From NCBI RefSeq assembly GCF_007097245.1, contig NZ_VJZT01000005.1, forward strand, positions 62,001 through 126,000: 64,000 nt of DNA, in the 5' to 3' direction. Source of the DNA: Flavobacterium restrictum. GTDB taxonomy: Bacteria; Bacteroidota; Bacteroidia; Flavobacteriales; Flavobacteriaceae. This document shows positions 16,445 through 24,263 of the stretch, one piece after another; within the stretch, counting starts at the first letter, position 1, and every line of letters starts with the position of its first letter. Both the position numbers and the translations under genes were made by a program. The notes beneath the pieces are model-generated. The model was not told where the DNA came from and made no database searches. It saw only the letters and a program-made list of their open reading frames with translations.

Positions 16445-16837
16445 ATGAATCTAAAAAACTACAAACCACTGTTTTTTTTAACAGCATTTGTTGGCTTGGC
16501 TTACGGTATTCACAAAGGTATTTTTTATAGTTTAAAAATCAATACCCAAACATTTCAGTATTCAACGGAGTTTCTTTACGCATTATTTTTACTCTTTACC
16601 CTTGTTATAGCAATAGTTTTGTTAACCGTAAAAGTAAAAAGTTTTGACAATGTAGGCATGAGTTTTTTGTTGGCTACGAGTATTAAAATGATGGTTTGTT
16701 ATTTGATTTTAAGACCCTTGTTACAAGCCACAGGAGCAGAAAGCAGTATGGAGAAAATCAATTTTTTTATAACGTTTATTGTGTTTTTAGCAATTGAGAC
16801 CCTTTTTACGATACGATTAGTCAATGAAAAGCAATAA
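16445..16837 (+). CDS. Small membrane protein ahead of the ATP synthase genes (AtpI-like)
   Basis: 130 residues with four hydrophobic helices (near 9-25, 43-62, 73-93 and 106-122). It begins 3 nt after the AtpZ-type gene. No motif identifies it firmly. Its size, topology and position match the second small protein often found with AtpZ before bacterial atp operons, so an AtpI-like role is likely but not proven. Confidence 0.65.
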   Translation: MNLKNYKPLFFLTAFVGLAYGIHKGIFYSLKINTQTFQYSTEFLYALFLLFTLVIAIVLLTVKVKSFDNVGMSFLLATSIKMMVCYLILRPLLQATGAESSMEKINFFITFIVFLAIETLFTIRLVNEKQ

Positions 16838-16906
16838 TTGATTGCTTGAGTAGATAGAATCTACAAAATTTATTTTTTTAATTCTTTCGAATATTAATAA
16901 AAAATG

Positions 16907-16914
16907 TACCTTTG
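16907..16914 (+). promoter_or_regulatory. -7 promoter element of the atp operon
   Basis: TACCTTTG followed by CACC is a canonical flavobacterial -7 box. A TTTC sits about 20 nt upstream, where TTTG is expected. The atpB ATG is 44 nt downstream. It implies that atpB onward can be transcribed separately from sprE-bactofilin-atpZ. Confidence 0.6.
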
Positions 16915-16957
16915 CACCAAATTTCAGAAACGTAATAAATTAAGATAATTAACTGTT

Positions 16958-18106
16958 ATGGTGATTTCAAACAAACCACTTCGATTTATAGTAGCAACTT
17001 TAGTAGTGTGTCTTCCGTTTTTTAGTTTTGCAAATCCCGCTTCGGAGGTTGCAAATACGCAAACAGAAGTAGCACAACCAGCAACAGCAACCGCTTCGGG
17101 CGAGGTAAAAACCGAAACCACTGAAGTAAAATCTAAAATCAAAGAATTTATTGATCACCACCTTTTGGATGCGCATGATTTTACTTTTTCGGCAAATGAA
17201 GAAACGGGTGAACATTATGGTTTTTCCTTGCCTATTATTCTTTGGGACAATGGTTTACACGTTTTTTCTTCTTCAAAATTCAACCATGGTGAAGCAATTG
17301 CCGAAAGCGATGGTAACTATTATGTTTTGCACCACGAAAAAATCTACAAAACAGCCGCTGACGGTGTATTAACAGAAAATGAAACCACAGGGCATCCTAC
17401 AAATGCAACGCCGTTGGACTTATCAATTACCAAAAGTGTAGTTGGAATTTTAGGTATTGCCGTTTTAATGTTTTTGTTGTTTACAAGTTTAGCAAAATCG
17501 TACAGTAAAAACGGAGGAATAGCCTCTGGAGCAGGGCGTTTCTTTGAACCTTTAGTATTGTATGTTCGTGACGAAATAGCGATACCAAATATTGGACAAA
17601 AACATTACAAGAAATACATGAGTTATTTGTTGACCATATTTTTCTTTATTTTCTTCCTTAATATATTAGGATTAACACCGCTAGGATTCAATGTAACAGG
17701 TAACATTGCAATAACAGCTTCATTGGCGTTGTTGACGTATGTTATTACGACTTTATCTGCTAATAAAAATTATTGGGGACACATTTTCTGGATGCCAGGC
17801 GTGCCTACACCCATGAAATTTATTTTGGCTCCCATAGAATTGTTGGGAACAATCATCAAACCTTTTTCATTAATGATTCGTTTGTATGCTAATATCTTGG
17901 CAGGACACGTGGTATTGATGAGTATTATTGGTTTAATGTTTATCTTTAAAAACTGGATTGGAAGCAGCTTGTCCTTTGGATTGGCATTTGCACTTTCGAT
18001 ACTTGAAATATTAGTGGCGTTTTTGCAAGCGTATATTTTCACGATGTTGTCTGCGCTTTATTTTGGAGCAGGAAACGAAGAGCATCATCACGAAGAGGCG
18101 CATTAG
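16958..18106 (+). CDS. atpB: ATP synthase F0 subunit a
   Basis: A 382-residue inner-membrane subunit forming the proton half-channels. The N-terminus is a cleavable-looking hydrophobic segment (LVVCLPFFSFANPAS) followed by a long periplasmic extension of about 130 residues, which is normal in Bacteroidetes. The conserved helix SLMIRLYANILAGHVVL contains the essential arginine. The end AYIFTMLSALYFGAG followed by a His/Glu-rich tail is typical. First gene of atpB-E-F-H-A-G. Confidence 0.96.
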   Translation: MVISNKPLRFIVATLVVCLPFFSFANPASEVANTQTEVAQPATATASGEVKTETTEVKSKIKEFIDHHLLDAHDFTFSANEETGEHYGFSLPIILWDNGLHVFSSSKFNHGEAIAESDGNYYVLHHEKIYKTAADGVLTENETTGHPTNATPLDLSITKSVVGILGIAVLMFLLFTSLAKSYSKNGGIASGAGRFFEPLVLYVRDEIAIPNIGQKHYKKYMSYLLTIFFFIFFLNILGLTPLGFNVTGNIAITASLALLTYVITTLSANKNYWGHIFWMPGVPTPMKFILAPIELLGTIIKPFSLMIRLYANILAGHVVLMSIIGLMFIFKNWIGSSLSFGLAFALSILEILVAFLQAYIFTMLSALYFGAGNEEHHHEEAH

Positions 18107-18124
18107 ATTTCAGATTTTTGAAAC

Positions 18125-18219
18125 TTGATTTTTGATTGCAGATTTTGCAATTCTGAAACCAAAATCATTAATCATCACCCAAGCCTGAAAGGCGAACCGG
18201 CGAAGCAATCTAAAATCAA
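18125..18219 (+). repeat. Long inverted repeat in the atpB-atpE gap
   Basis: Arms 18125-18139 (TTGATTTTTGATTGC) and 18205-18219 (GCAATCTAAAATCAA) pair in 14 of 15 positions. The 65-nt loop contains a further small hairpin, GCCTGAAAGGC (18183-18193). There is no terminal T-run, and transcription must continue into atpE, so a role as an mRNA processing or stability element is more likely than termination. Confidence 0.55.
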
Positions 18220-18249
18220 ATTGAATGTTTAATTTTAATTATATATATT

Positions 18250-18441
18250 ATGGAAATTCCTAAAATTGTTGGTGCAGGATTAATTGTTATTGGAGCAGGT
18301 ATGGGTATTGGTAGAATTGGTGGTTCAGCAATGGACGCAATTGCTCGTCAACCAGAAGCTTCTGGAAAAATCCAAACAGCTATGCTTATCGCAGCTGCAC
18401 TTATTGAAGGTATTGGTTTTGCTGCGTTGTTCGCATCTTAA
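18250..18441 (+). CDS. atpE: ATP synthase F0 subunit c
   Basis: A 63-residue hairpin subunit of the rotor ring. Helix 1 carries the GxGxG-like run GAGMGIGRIGG, the polar loop is ARQPE and helix 2 carries the ion-binding glutamate in AALIEGIGFAAL. No Na+-type serine follows that glutamate, so proton coupling is likely. The gene is set off from its neighbours by spacers containing hairpins, which fits the need for many more copies of c than of other subunits. Confidence 0.96.
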   Translation: MEIPKIVGAGLIVIGAGMGIGRIGGSAMDAIARQPEASGKIQTAMLIAAALIEGIGFAALFAS

Positions 18442-18524
18442 TTAAAATCTAAAAACAATAGTTGCAACGGTTGGTTGTAACTATTGTTTTACTATTAAAA
18501 CATTAAAAATTATAATTATATACA

Positions 18525-19025
18525 ATGGATAAGTTAATAAATGATTTTTCGTTTGGTTTGTTTATTTGGCAAATACTAATATTTGTTGGATTGATTTTCT
18601 TGTTGAAAAAATTCGCTTGGAAACCCATTCTTGATGCAGTTAATGATAGAGAAGAAGGGATTAAAAACGCATTAGAATCAGCAGAAAATGCTAGAAAAGA
18701 AATGCAAAATTTGCAAGCAGACAACCAACGTATTTTGCAAGAAGCAAGACTAGAACGTGACAACATGCTTAAAGATGCTCGTGAAATAAAAGAAAAAATG
18801 GTTGCTGATGCCAAAACCGAAGCGCAAGCTCAAGGTTTAAAAATGATTGAACAAGCCAAAGCAGCTATCGAAAGTGAAAAAAATGCAGCTATGGCCGAAT
18901 TGAAATTACAAGTTTCAACCCTTTCATTAAGCATTGCAGAAAAAGTATTGAAAGACGAATTGTCTAATAAAGAAGCTCAAACAAAATTGGTTGAGAAAAT
19001 GTTAGGTGACGTAAAATTGAACTAA
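18525..19025 (+). CDS. atpF: ATP synthase F0 subunit b
   Basis: A 166-residue peripheral-stalk subunit: one N-terminal membrane helix (FGLFIWQILIFVGLIFLLKKF) followed by a long charged coiled coil (residues ~35-150). WKPILDAVNDRE after the helix is the usual family sequence. atpH begins 2 nt after its stop. Confidence 0.96.
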   Translation: MDKLINDFSFGLFIWQILIFVGLIFLLKKFAWKPILDAVNDREEGIKNALESAENARKEMQNLQADNQRILQEARLERDNMLKDAREIKEKMVADAKTEAQAQGLKMIEQAKAAIESEKNAAMAELKLQVSTLSLSIAEKVLKDELSNKEAQTKLVEKMLGDVKLN

Positions 19026-19027
19026 TC

Positions 19028-19561
19028 ATGGCAGGTACAAGAGCAGCAATTCGATATGCAAAAGCAATTTTAGATTTGGCAACCTCAAAAGGAGTTGCCG
19101 AAGCGGTCAACAATGATATGAAATTGATTGGTACAACCATCGAGGCAAATTCAGAATTGAGAGCTTTTATTGCAAGCCCAATTTTAAAAGTAACCGTTAA
19201 GGAAAACGCACTTTTAGAAGTTTTTGCAACGGTAAATACAGTTACCAAAGGGTTGTTTCATTTATTACATGAAAACAAAAGATTCGAAATCCTTGCAGAA
19301 ATAACAGTAGCCTACAATAAATTATTTGATATTTTAAACGGTGTCGAAGTAGCTATTGTAACAACCGCTTTCCCAATGGACGCAGCATTAGAAGCAAAAG
19401 TAATTGCTAAAATTGCAACCCTATCAGACAAGAAAATAACGATTCAAAATACAGTTGATCCTGCAATCATTGGAGGATTTATATTAAGAATAGGCGACAA
19501 GCAATACAACGCATCGGTTGCCAATAGATTACAAGTATTAAAAAGAGAATTAAGTAACTAG
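19028..19561 (+). CDS. atpH: ATP synthase F1 subunit delta
   Basis: A 177-residue subunit linking the peripheral stalk to the top of the F1 head. It starts AGTRAAIRYAKAILDLA, the family N-terminus, and ends with the conserved DPAIIGGFILRIGDKQYNAS and VANRLQVLKREL. Tightly linked to atpF and followed by atpA. Confidence 0.95.
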   Translation: MAGTRAAIRYAKAILDLATSKGVAEAVNNDMKLIGTTIEANSELRAFIASPILKVTVKENALLEVFATVNTVTKGLFHLLHENKRFEILAEITVAYNKLFDILNGVEVAIVTTAFPMDAALEAKVIAKIATLSDKKITIQNTVDPAIIGGFILRIGDKQYNASVANRLQVLKRELSN

Positions 19562-19599
19562 TTTTATCACACATTTAAGTGTCTAAATTATAAAGTAAG

Positions 19600-21177
19600 A
19601 TGGCGGAAATCAAACCTGCTGAAATTTCAGCAATATTAAGAAAGCAAGTAGAAAGTTTTGAATCTGGTGCAACACTAGAAGAAGTAGGAACAGTACTTAA
19701 TGTTGGAGATGGTATTGCTCGTATTTACGGGCTTTCAAACGTTCAATACGGAGAATTAGTAGAATTTGACAATGGTCTAGAGGCTATTGTTTTGAATCTT
19801 GAAGAAGATAATGTGGGTGTGGTACTTTTAGGACCATCTACAGGAATCAAAGAAGGTTCAACTGCCAAAAGAACACAACGTATCGCTTCGCTAAAAACTG
19901 GCGAAGGAATGGTGGGTCGTGTAGTAAACACACTTGGTTTTCCTATTGATGGAAAAGGACCAATTACAGGCGAATTATTCGAAATGCCTTTGGAAAGAAA
20001 AGCACCTGGAGTTATCTTCCGTCAACCCGTTACTGAACCATTGCAAACAGGAGTAAAAGCAGTTGATGCTATGATTCCAGTAGGTCGTGGACAACGTGAA
20101 CTTGTTATTGGTGACCGTCAAACTGGTAAATCTACAGTTTGTATCGATACCATTTTAAATCAAAAAGAATTTTACGATGCTGGAAAACCAGTATTTTGTA
20201 TCTATGTTGCTATTGGTCAAAAAGCTTCGACTGTTGCAGGAATTGCAAAAATGTTAGAAGAAAAAGGAGCAATGGCGTATACGGTGATTGTGGCAGCTAA
20301 TGCTTCTGATCCAGCTCCAATGCAAGTATATGCTCCTTTCGCAGGTGCTGCAATTGGTGAATATTTTAGAGATTCAGGTCGTCCAGCTTTAATTGTTTAT
20401 GATGATTTGTCTAAACAAGCGGTGGCGTATCGTGAGGTTTCTCTTTTGTTAAGAAGACCACCGGGACGTGAAGCCTATCCTGGAGACGTTTTTTACTTAC
20501 ACAGTCGTTTATTAGAGCGTGCGTGTAAAGTAATTGCAGATGATGGAATTGCAAAAAACATGAACGATTTACCAGATTCTTTGAAAGGAATTGTAAAAGG
20601 TGGTGGTTCATTGACTGCATTGCCAATCATTGAAACGCAAGCAGGTGACGTATCAGCTTATATCCCAACAAACGTAATCTCGATTACTGATGGTCAAATT
20701 TTCTTGGATGGGGATTTGTTTAATTCAGGGGTTCGTCCAGCGATCAACGTAGGTATTTCGGTATCTCGTGTGGGTGGAAATGCTCAAATTAAATCCATGA
20801 AAAAAGTAGCAGGTACTTTGAAACTGGATCAAGCACAATTCCGTGAATTGGAAGCGTTTGCTAAATTTGGCTCTGATCTTGACGCTGTTACATTAAACGT
20901 AATTGAAAAAGGAAAACGTAACGTTGAAATCTTAAAACAAGGTTTGAATGATCCTTATACTGTTGAAGATCAAGTGGCTATTATTTATGCAGGATCAAAA
21001 AATTTATTAAAAAGCGTTCCCGTGAATAAAGTAAAAGAATTCGAAAAAGACTTTTTGGAATTCTTGAACAACAAACACAGAGCGACTCTTGACGCCTTAA
21101 AAGCAGGAAAATTGACAGACGAAATTACAGATGTAATCGAAACGGTAGCAAAAGAAATTTCAGCGAAATATAACTAA
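19600..21177 (+). CDS. atpA: ATP synthase F1 subunit alpha
   Basis: A 525-residue regulatory nucleotide-binding subunit of F1. Visible are the P-loop GDRQTGKST (about residue 174), the [11 protein letters not shown] motif, and [25 protein letters not shown]. Length and order are normal. A 100-bp spacer with a long hairpin separates it from atpG. The beta and epsilon genes (atpD, atpC) do not follow; in Bacteroidetes they commonly lie elsewhere. Confidence 0.98.
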   Translation: MAEIKPAEISAILRKQVESFESGATLEEVGTVLNVGDGIARIYGLSNVQYGELVEFDNGLEAIVLNLEEDNVGVVLLGPSTGIKEGSTAKRTQRIASLKTGEGMVGRVVNTLGFPIDGKGPITGELFEMPLERKAPGVIFRQPVTEPLQTGVKAVDAMIPVGRGQRELVIGDRQTGKSTVCIDTILNQKEFYDAGKPVFCIYVAIGQKASTVAGIAKMLEEKGAMAYTVIVAANASDPAPMQVYAPFAGAAIGEYFRDSGRPALIVYDDLSKQAVAYREVSLLLRRPPGREAYPGDVFYLHSRLLERACKVIADDGIAKNMNDLPDSLKGIVKGGGSLTALPIIETQAGDVSAYIPTNVISITDGQIFLDGDLFNSGVRPAINVGISVSRVGGNAQIKSMKKVAGTLKLDQAQFRELEAFAKFGSDLDAVTLNVIEKGKRNVEILKQGLNDPYTVEDQVAIIYAGSKNLLKSVPVNKVKEFEKDFLEFLNNKHRATLDALKAGKLTDEITDVIETVAKEISAKYN

Positions 21178-21179
21178 AA

Positions 21180-21273
21180 TTAGTCAAAAGCCTTAAAGTC
21201 AAAAGTCTTAAAGTCATTCTTCGACTTTTTATAACACTTTGGACTTTATGACTTTATGACATTAGACTAAAAT
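21180..21273 (+). repeat. Long fold-back repeat in the atpA-atpG gap
   Basis: The left half contains three direct copies of an AAAGTC-type unit (AGTCAAAAGCCTTAAAGTC and on). The right half contains their complements (GGACTTTATGACTTTATGAC), and the outer ends TTAGTC and GACTAA also pair. The whole spacer can fold as one interrupted stem of about 90 nt. It lies wholly between two genes of an operon and has no strong terminal T-run. Confidence 0.6.
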
Positions 21274-21277
21274 AAAG

Positions 21278-22138
21278 ATGGCAAATTTAAAGGAAATCCG
21301 TAATAGAATTACTTCCATTTCATCTACGATGCAAATCACATCGGCAATGAAAATGGTTTCTGCAGCAAAGCTAAAGAAAGCACAAGATGCTATCACAGCT
21401 ATGCGCCCTTATGCCGAAAAATTGACCGAATTGTTACAAAATCTTTCTGCAACACTTGATGGTGATGTAGGTGGGGAATTTACAACACAACGGGAAGTAA
21501 AAAAAGTGCTACTTGTAGCTATAACTTCAAACAGAGGTTTGTGTGGTGCTTTTAATACCAATGTTATTAAGGAAACTAAAAGTCGTGCCGAATACTATTC
21601 AGGAAAACAAGTAGCTATTTTTGCAATAGGAAAAAAAGGAAATGATATTTTAAGCAAAACGGTACCTGTTGTTGACAATCAAAGTGCTATTTTTGACCAT
21701 TTAACTTTTGATAATGTAGCTGTAATTGCAGAGACGTTGACTCAAAAATTTCTTTCTGGCGAATATGACAAAATAGAATTAGTGTACAACCAGTTCAAGA
21801 ATGCTGCCACTCAAATCGTTCAAGTTGAACAATTTTTGCCATTAGCACCTATCAAAACGGACAAAGCGGTGGCAACAGGAGATTATATTTTTGAACCTTC
21901 CAAAGAAGAAATCGTGTTGACTTTGATTCCAAAAGCATTGAAAACGCAATTGTATAAAGGTATTAGAGATTCCTTTGCCTCCGAGCACGGAGCGCGTATG
22001 ACCGCAATGCATAAAGCAACAGATAATGCAACTGATTTGAGAGATCAGTTAAAATTAACGTATAACAAAGCACGTCAAGCTGCCATAACCAACGAAATTC
22101 TTGAAATCGTAGGTGGTGCTGAAGCATTAAACGGGTAG
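21278..22138 (+). CDS. atpG: ATP synthase F1 subunit gamma
   Basis: A 286-residue central rotor shaft. The N-terminal helix MANLKEIRNRITSISSTMQI and the C-terminal helix with MTAMHKATDNATDL and NKARQAAITNEILEIVGGAEAL are the coiled-coil shaft. SNRGLCGAFN in the middle is conserved. Last gene of the cluster, followed by a strong terminator. Confidence 0.97.
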   Translation: MANLKEIRNRITSISSTMQITSAMKMVSAAKLKKAQDAITAMRPYAEKLTELLQNLSATLDGDVGGEFTTQREVKKVLLVAITSNRGLCGAFNTNVIKETKSRAEYYSGKQVAIFAIGKKGNDILSKTVPVVDNQSAIFDHLTFDNVAVIAETLTQKFLSGEYDKIELVYNQFKNAATQIVQVEQFLPLAPIKTDKAVATGDYIFEPSKEEIVLTLIPKALKTQLYKGIRDSFASEHGARMTAMHKATDNATDLRDQLKLTYNKARQAAITNEILEIVGGAEALNG

Positions 22139-22186
22139 TATTCTATGTGCCTGAACTGTAGATGATTACACTTTTTAAATAATTTA

Positions 22187-22220
22187 AAGAGCCAACAAAT
22201 TTTTGTTGGCTCTTTTTTTT
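22187..22220 (+). terminator. Intrinsic terminator after atpG
   Basis: AAAGAGCCAACAAA pairs with TTTGTTGGCTCTTT and is followed by a run of T. It lies about 50 nt after the atpG stop. Confidence 0.85.
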
Positions 22221-22283
22221 TGCTTATTATTTACATTTTTTTTCTTAATTGGTCTCTTTTTTATAGAATTGTTATTTTTATGT

Positions 22284-22385
22284 GATAAATACAATTATTA
22301 AACAAAAAGTTGTTAAAAATTATTTATTGTACGATAAATGCAATTTCTAATCGTTTAAATGCTTATTTTTGCGATAAACAACATT
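22284..22385 (+). promoter_or_regulatory. Promoter region with three GATAAA-type repeats before the DUF547 gene
   Basis: This is the main content of the roughly 300-bp gap between atpG and 22439. Similar 13-mers occur at 22284 (GATAAATACAATT), 22333 (GATAAATGCAATT) and 22373 (GATAAACAACATT). A -7 box TATTTTTG lies at 22364-22371, between the last two. They may be binding sites for a regulator; this is inference from repetition only. Confidence 0.35.
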
Positions 22386-22438
22386 TTTTATTTTAATAAT
22401 CAAAATGTTTTTCTTTTTTGTTTAAAGACAATATATAA

Positions 22439-22870
22439 ATGGAAAATTATTACACAGAGTTATCACAACGATTTCTCGCAGAAACTGTTTTAGGAAACGA
22501 TACAGCTTCTTTGCGAAGAGAACTTTTTTACATAAAATTATCAAGTTTAGAACGCAAATTAGATACTGATGATTTGAAAAAAGAGTTTTGGATAAATATT
22601 TACAATGCTTTTTTCATTATCATTCAAAATGAGCCAAAACCAAAAGGATCTTTTTTGAAATACAAAAGAATTAAAATTGCCAACAACCTTTTCTCTTTGA
22701 ATGACATTGAATTAGGCATATTAAGAAAACAAAAATTCAATATTGGGTTCTTAAATCTAACGAATCCATTTTCGACCAAATTAATTTCTCGTTTATCCGT
22801 AAGTACTACAGATACTTCTATTGCATTAAAATTAAATAAAAACAATGCGATTGCAAATGGACTAGCTTAA
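22439..22870 (+). CDS. Truncated DUF547-like protein (paralogue 1)
   Basis: A 143-residue protein matching the first half of DUF547: LKKEFWINIYNAFF (residues ~40-53) and LFSLNDIELGILRK (~81-94). Full-length relatives continue with a conserved RIHFAL..C..SCPP block; here the protein ends soon after NPFSTKLISRLSV, with no such block in any frame nearby. A paralogue at 38803-39207 has the same start (MENYY.xLSQR) and the same truncation. DUF547 function is unknown. It has its own promoter and no operon partner. Either a degraded gene or a shortened functional form. Confidence 0.7.
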   Translation: MENYYTELSQRFLAETVLGNDTASLRRELFYIKLSSLERKLDTDDLKKEFWINIYNAFFIIIQNEPKPKGSFLKYKRIKIANNLFSLNDIELGILRKQKFNIGFLNLTNPFSTKLISRLSVSTTDTSIALKLNKNNAIANGLA

Positions 22871-22940
22871 TTTCAAAATGAGAATACTGTTTTGCTGTAT
22901 TTTTTTGTTTTTAAAAAGGAATGTATTTTTGACACTATAT

Positions 22941-22970
22941 AAAGAGCTGACAATTGTTAGCTCTTTTTTT
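22941..22970 (+). terminator. Intrinsic terminator after DUF547 paralogue 1
   Basis: AAAGAGCTGACAA and TTGTTAGCTCTTT form a stem with one G-T pair, followed by a T-run. Confidence 0.75.
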
Positions 22971-23005
22971 TTGAGTACTTTTATACCTTTAAAAGTAAAT
23001 AAAAT

Positions 23006-23452
23006 ATGCCACAAACCACAACAATTGAACTCACTACATTGCCCCAAATGCTGGCGCAAATAGCGATGATACGACATTTATATCCCAAATTAGAACAAGC
23101 AACTTACGAGGCCTATTTACAAGAAATGATTCCCCACAATTACACCCAAGTAGCTGTTTTTGAAGATGCTACCTGTATTGGAATTTCAGGATGCTGGTCG
23201 GGTATAAAACTTTGGTCAGGCAAGTATGTCGAAGTGGATAATTTTATTGTACATCCCAATCACAGGTCGAAAGGCGTTGGAAAACTACTAACCGATTTTG
23301 TCCACCAAAAGGCGCTTGACTTGGGCTGTAGCATGATTGTCCTTGACGCTTTTACAGGAAATTATACGGCACATCGGTTTTATTACAACCAAGGATATGA
23401 GCCGCGCGGATTTCATTTTATAAAAATGTTAGACGAAGAGAAGCTAACTTAA
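23006..23452 (+). CDS. GNAT family N-acetyltransferase
   Basis: A 148-residue cytosolic acetyl-CoA-dependent acetyltransferase. The acetyl-CoA loop is in VHPNHRSKGVGKLLTDFV (residues ~89-106), preceded by the beta strand VEVDNFIV. The C-terminal HRFYYNQGYEPRGFHFIKML is also typical of the family. Single gene. The acyl acceptor is unknown. Confidence 0.88.
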   Translation: MPQTTTIELTTLPQMLAQIAMIRHLYPKLEQATYEAYLQEMIPHNYTQVAVFEDATCIGISGCWSGIKLWSGKYVEVDNFIVHPNHRSKGVGKLLTDFVHQKALDLGCSMIVLDAFTGNYTAHRFYYNQGYEPRGFHFIKMLDEEKLT

Positions 23453-23585
23453 AATGAATTACATTTTGTTTATTGAAAAAGTTTATATTTATATTTTATA
23501 TTTTAGTAACTTTTTAACAAGTTAAGCGTATAATAGTAGAAAATGTTTTACAACCCTCTATAAATTTAGATTAAATAATACTCAA

Positions 23586-24260
23586 ATGGCAAAAGAAAGT
23601 TTTAATTGGAAAGGTCTTTTTATTAATGATGAAACTGAAGCATCAGTAAGTACAAACCAACCTTCAGTTGCAACACCGCTTCCTCCTAACGAGGTTAACA
23701 AATTTCCAAATCACGCCACCCAACCAAGTACTTACGATTCAATTTCTAATCCCTTTTTAAAAGAAATTTTCGAAGTCTATGAAAAAGGCTTTGAATCTTT
23801 GAATGCAGCTGGTTTTGATTTTTTTGAATTATATAAATCGGTTTTGGCTGTTGGAATTTCAAACCCACAAAGTTATCAAATGGCTTTTACGATGGGTAAA
23901 ACAATTCAGTCTGATTTGACCAAACAATTTCTGCTGGAAAAAGCAAATTTTTATGTTACTGAAATTGAAAAGGTACATGCTAAATACGATACTATTGGTA
24001 AAACCAAAAAGACAGATCTTGAGAATAATTTGACTAAAGAGAAGTTGAATCTTTCTAAAAGTATTGAAGAATCAAATACAAAGATTCTTCAACTTCAAAA
24101 TGAATTGGAAACTAAAAAAGCTGAATTCCAAAAAATGGACTCTAATAATATAGAACAGTTTTCAGAGATTAAATTAAAGATGGAAGCAAACGATTTGGCG
24201 AAGCATAAAATTTTAGATTCAATAAATACAGTAGTAACAGGAATTAATCAATATTTATAA
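23586..24260 (+). CDS. Coiled-coil protein, first gene of an uncharacterised envelope cluster
   Basis: A 224-residue soluble protein without signal peptide or membrane helix. Residues 1-50 are Pro/Thr/Asn-rich and look disordered. Residues ~52-115 form a helical region (NPFLKEIFEVYEKGFESLN and MAFTMGKTIQSDL). Residues ~118-224 are a long heptad-rich coiled coil. I recognise no named family. The next gene starts 3 nt after its stop, so they are co-translated. It probably binds the membrane-anchored coiled-coil partner; that is inferred from their adjacency and similar helical make-up. Confidence 0.7.
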   Translation: MAKESFNWKGLFINDETEASVSTNQPSVATPLPPNEVNKFPNHATQPSTYDSISNPFLKEIFEVYEKGFESLNAAGFDFFELYKSVLAVGISNPQSYQMAFTMGKTIQSDLTKQFLLEKANFYVTEIEKVHAKYDTIGKTKKTDLENNLTKEKLNLSKSIEESNTKILQLQNELETKKAEFQKMDSNNIEQFSEIKLKMEANDLAKHKILDSINTVVTGINQYL

Positions 24261-24263
24261 TTA

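Noticed and set aside
22878..23063. Short ORFs on both strands between the DUF547 gene and the GNAT gene
   Set aside because: They cover a terminator and promoter region and consist of phenylalanine- and leucine-rich AT translation.
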